Shown one piece after another: positions 61,635-64,000 of a stretch of 64,000 nt of DNA (within the stretch, counting starts at the first letter, position 1; each line of letters starts with the position of its first letter). The position numbers and the translations under genes are program-made. The notes below the pieces were generated by a model that was not told the DNA's origin, made no database searches, and saw only the letters and a list, made by a program, of their open reading frames with translations. The stretch spans positions 1,978,501 through 2,042,500 of the forward strand of contig NC_051101.1 of assembly GCF_901709675.1 (NCBI RefSeq), given 5' to 3'. This DNA comes from Syngnathus acus (Eukaryota; Chordata; Actinopteri; Syngnathiformes; Syngnathidae).

Positions 61635-62856
61635 AAGAATACCGGGAAGAGGAGAGGAAAAGTCGATGGGAAATTGTGGCATAAAAGAAGACAACAACTG
61701 CTCTACAGTAGAATTCAAAACAAAGCATGAGAAGAAGTGTACATTTCTTTGAACATTTACAATTGTCATAATAACAACGTCAATAATAAGAATAGTAACA
61801 GGAACAGGAACAACAATCATATTTGTTCAAACAAGAATAATTAATTTAAAAAAAAACTCATTAAGACCGCTGGTTCTACGCGGGAGTATTAGGGCCACAC
61901 TCAAAAAAAAAAAGAGACAAAAGTTGCAACGCTGTGTGGGGAGAGAAAAAAAGCAGTATTTTTCAGAATTAAAAAAATAGAAATGCTGTAACTCGTATTT
62001 TTCCACATTAAGAATAAAAAAATGTCATGTCAGGAATCATAACTTTAATGGGTGACATTACCAGAAAATTAATATTTTAATAAAGTGTCAGATTAAGATT
62101 AAAAGAAAAAGAGTGCATTTTACACAAATAACATTGTAATACATAATATGAGAAAAAAATACTTTTTTTTTCAGGAAATGCACATGCCATAATAAAAAAA
62201 TATATCACGTGATAAGGTGTTATTTTGCAAAAAGTTTAAAATTATTCTATGAGAATAAACAAACTGTTACAATAAAAAAGTTCACCTTCAGGATTTATTT
62301 CTTACTAAAAATTGTCTAAAAAAATAAAATAATAAATTAATGAGAATCAAAACTGACAATTAGGAGAAAATCTTTATGATGATTATTTTTATTAGGATAT
62401 TTTTTGAGGTTTCAAGTCACAATTTTAAGATGTTATTTTGAAAATTCCCACAGGAACCTAAGCGCAACAGTCTGAGATCAGCAGCCACTCGTGACTGGAC
62501 CATAATTATGTATCTCATTAAAAAAAAGTTATACAAAAAGTGTGACATTTATCTAGCAACGTTCTGACTGAATTATATTTTTCTTATCAGTGGGGCCCTA
62601 ATACGCCGTTGTAGGTCTTTGATAAAGACATTTTTTTTGTTATTGTTTTTTTATTTTTTTCCCTTTAAAGTTCACTGGACAGTAGTTTGTTTGGCTTTGC
62701 ACCTCTATCGGCTAATATTCAGTGTTAGTATAGTATAGTTTCATAATGCAATAGTAAACAGTTTCTTCTCTCTTAAAAGTTTAATTTACGCGTCTGCTGT
62801 TTTGTTTTGTACAAAGGAATTCAGAGATATGTATACTCGCTTTGTCAATATGTTTA

Positions 62857-62900
62857 CATGTGTGTGTGTGTGTGAGCGCGCGTGTGTGTGTGTGCGTGTT
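62857..62900. repeat. (TG)n microsatellite
   Basis: TG array interrupted by GAGCGCGCG. Confidence 0.93.
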
Positions 62901-64000
62901 CGCGTTCACAAGTTTTTTTTTAATTGTCTCATTCAGCGTTTCGCCATCCCGCCTTTTTGTTCTCGCCCTTCTCATTAAGATTTCTAAACCTTTTTGATCC
63001 TCTTAATGACATTAGCAAATAATTAAGCTTTCCTTTAATGCGCTGGCGAGTCCTTTTCCTTTTGGTCTTGGCAGGAACGTGGCCCGACGTTAAGCCTTTC
63101 ATTTTAGCGCACCGACAAAAGCGGAGGAGACGAGAAGAAGGCCGGCGAGATAGAAAGGACGCAATGACAGAGAGGGAGGGAGGCAACTCAAAGGCGAGAA
63201 CAACTTGCCTTCGCCTCGTGCGTCAAAGAAAGGAAATCACTTAACCCCACCGGCAGGAGAGTCAAACAAGACTGAGCAAAAAGGAGGAAACGGAGAGACT
63301 TCAAAAAGTCAATAATACAGGATTTAAATTTGAAACAGTTTTCTCTTTGTCAAAGGTCAAGAATGACACGACTTCACACACCCTAATTTTTGTCCTGCTG
63401 AAATCAGCCCATTCGGATGGAGGTGGCCCCGCCTCATGCAAGTGACCCCGTCCCTACACCACCAGGCCAATGGCTAATCTGACTTGTTGTCATGACGACC
63501 GGAGGAACGGCCTGGCCGGAGAGCTCTGAGTGAGTGGGGGAAAAATGGGCCACAATTTTTATTTTTTTTTCCATTGGTGGACAGCACTTGAGCTTGCGTG
63601 TACCTACGAAAACTCCCCCCATGACGACTGTTCTTTCTCTGTAATTTTAGATCTGAGAACATTTCTCGCCATTGATGGATTCTGGTCAGCTCATCAAATA
63701 CTGTGCAATAGGGAACGCCTTTAACACAACGAAATAACAGCACTTATTTTCCTCATTATTTCGTTCCACATTTCCTGCATCCATCAGTGAAAAAAACCAC
63801 CTTTTGTTTGCTTTTTTTTCAACCGTCTCGCATGGACATTAAGTATATTGTGTGGCCATAAATGCCTCCGTTGGGTCGCGGGCGTAAGAGTTTTGGTGAT
63901 CGTTTTCCAAAGTGTGCGTGTTGTGTGTTGTGTTTGTGTATAAAGTGTGATTGGGGGGAAAAGGAAAGAAGGGGGGCACAGGTCAGAGGTCAACAAAGAG

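Larger units (their letters stand above)
58974..64000. other. Intergenic stretch with no supported gene
   Basis: AT-rich DNA with a GA microsatellite (61579-61629) and a TG array (62857-62900), plus a probable interspersed repeat at about 60558. I saw no splice-consistent exons, RNA genes or protein domains here. Confidence 0.5.

Overview
The window reads as a ray-finned (teleost) fish chromosome segment. Genes are split by GT-AG introns, many only 70-500 bp long. CA/TG microsatellites are dense, and the mobile elements are typical fish families: an RTE/Rex3-type LINE with a GATG tail, hAT elements, and TA-flanked Tc1/mariner/pogo-type elements. I saw no prokaryotic features and no CRISPR array.

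Three protein-coding genes can be supported. (1) The largest is on the minus strand and encodes an MCAM/CD146-type immunoglobulin-superfamily adhesion molecule. I could place 14 coding exons with matching splice phases. A signal-peptide exon at 40877-40814 is separated by a ~19 kb first intron from a compact 3' block (21836-11547). That block encodes five Ig domains (V-V-C2-C2-C2), one membrane helix and a cytoplasmic tail. (2) A complete ribosomal protein gene, rps19, lies on the minus strand (54910-52925). It has a short non-coding first exon starting with a pyrimidine (TOP) tract and five coding exons (148 codons). (3) Divergent from rps19, on the plus strand (56814-58470), is a two-exon seven-helix receptor of 378 residues. 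It resembles adenosine receptors but lacks nearly every class A signature residue.

Layout: 0-6 kb is intergenic with a hAT MITE and a pogo-like TA element. 6.0-9.4 kb is a full-length LINE with a perfect 13-bp target-site duplication. 9.4-11.5 kb is the 3' flank of mcam. 11.5-40.9 kb is mcam, with a 1.9 kb palindromic TA element in its penultimate coding intron and a microsatellite cluster at the start of its long intron. 41-52.9 kb is intergenic, with a third TA element and a hAT insertion. 52.9-58.5 kb holds rps19 and the receptor. 58.5-64 kb shows no gene I can support.

The most unusual structures are the palindromic element (12782-14678), whose ~650-bp arms are nearly identical, and the degenerate adenosine-receptor-like gene. 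Three separate insertions (3317, 12782, 45523) share CCGTA termini, TA target sites and repeated TATAAGnCG-type motifs at their ends, and look like one family group. All family assignments come from reading the sequence and general knowledge; no database search was run.
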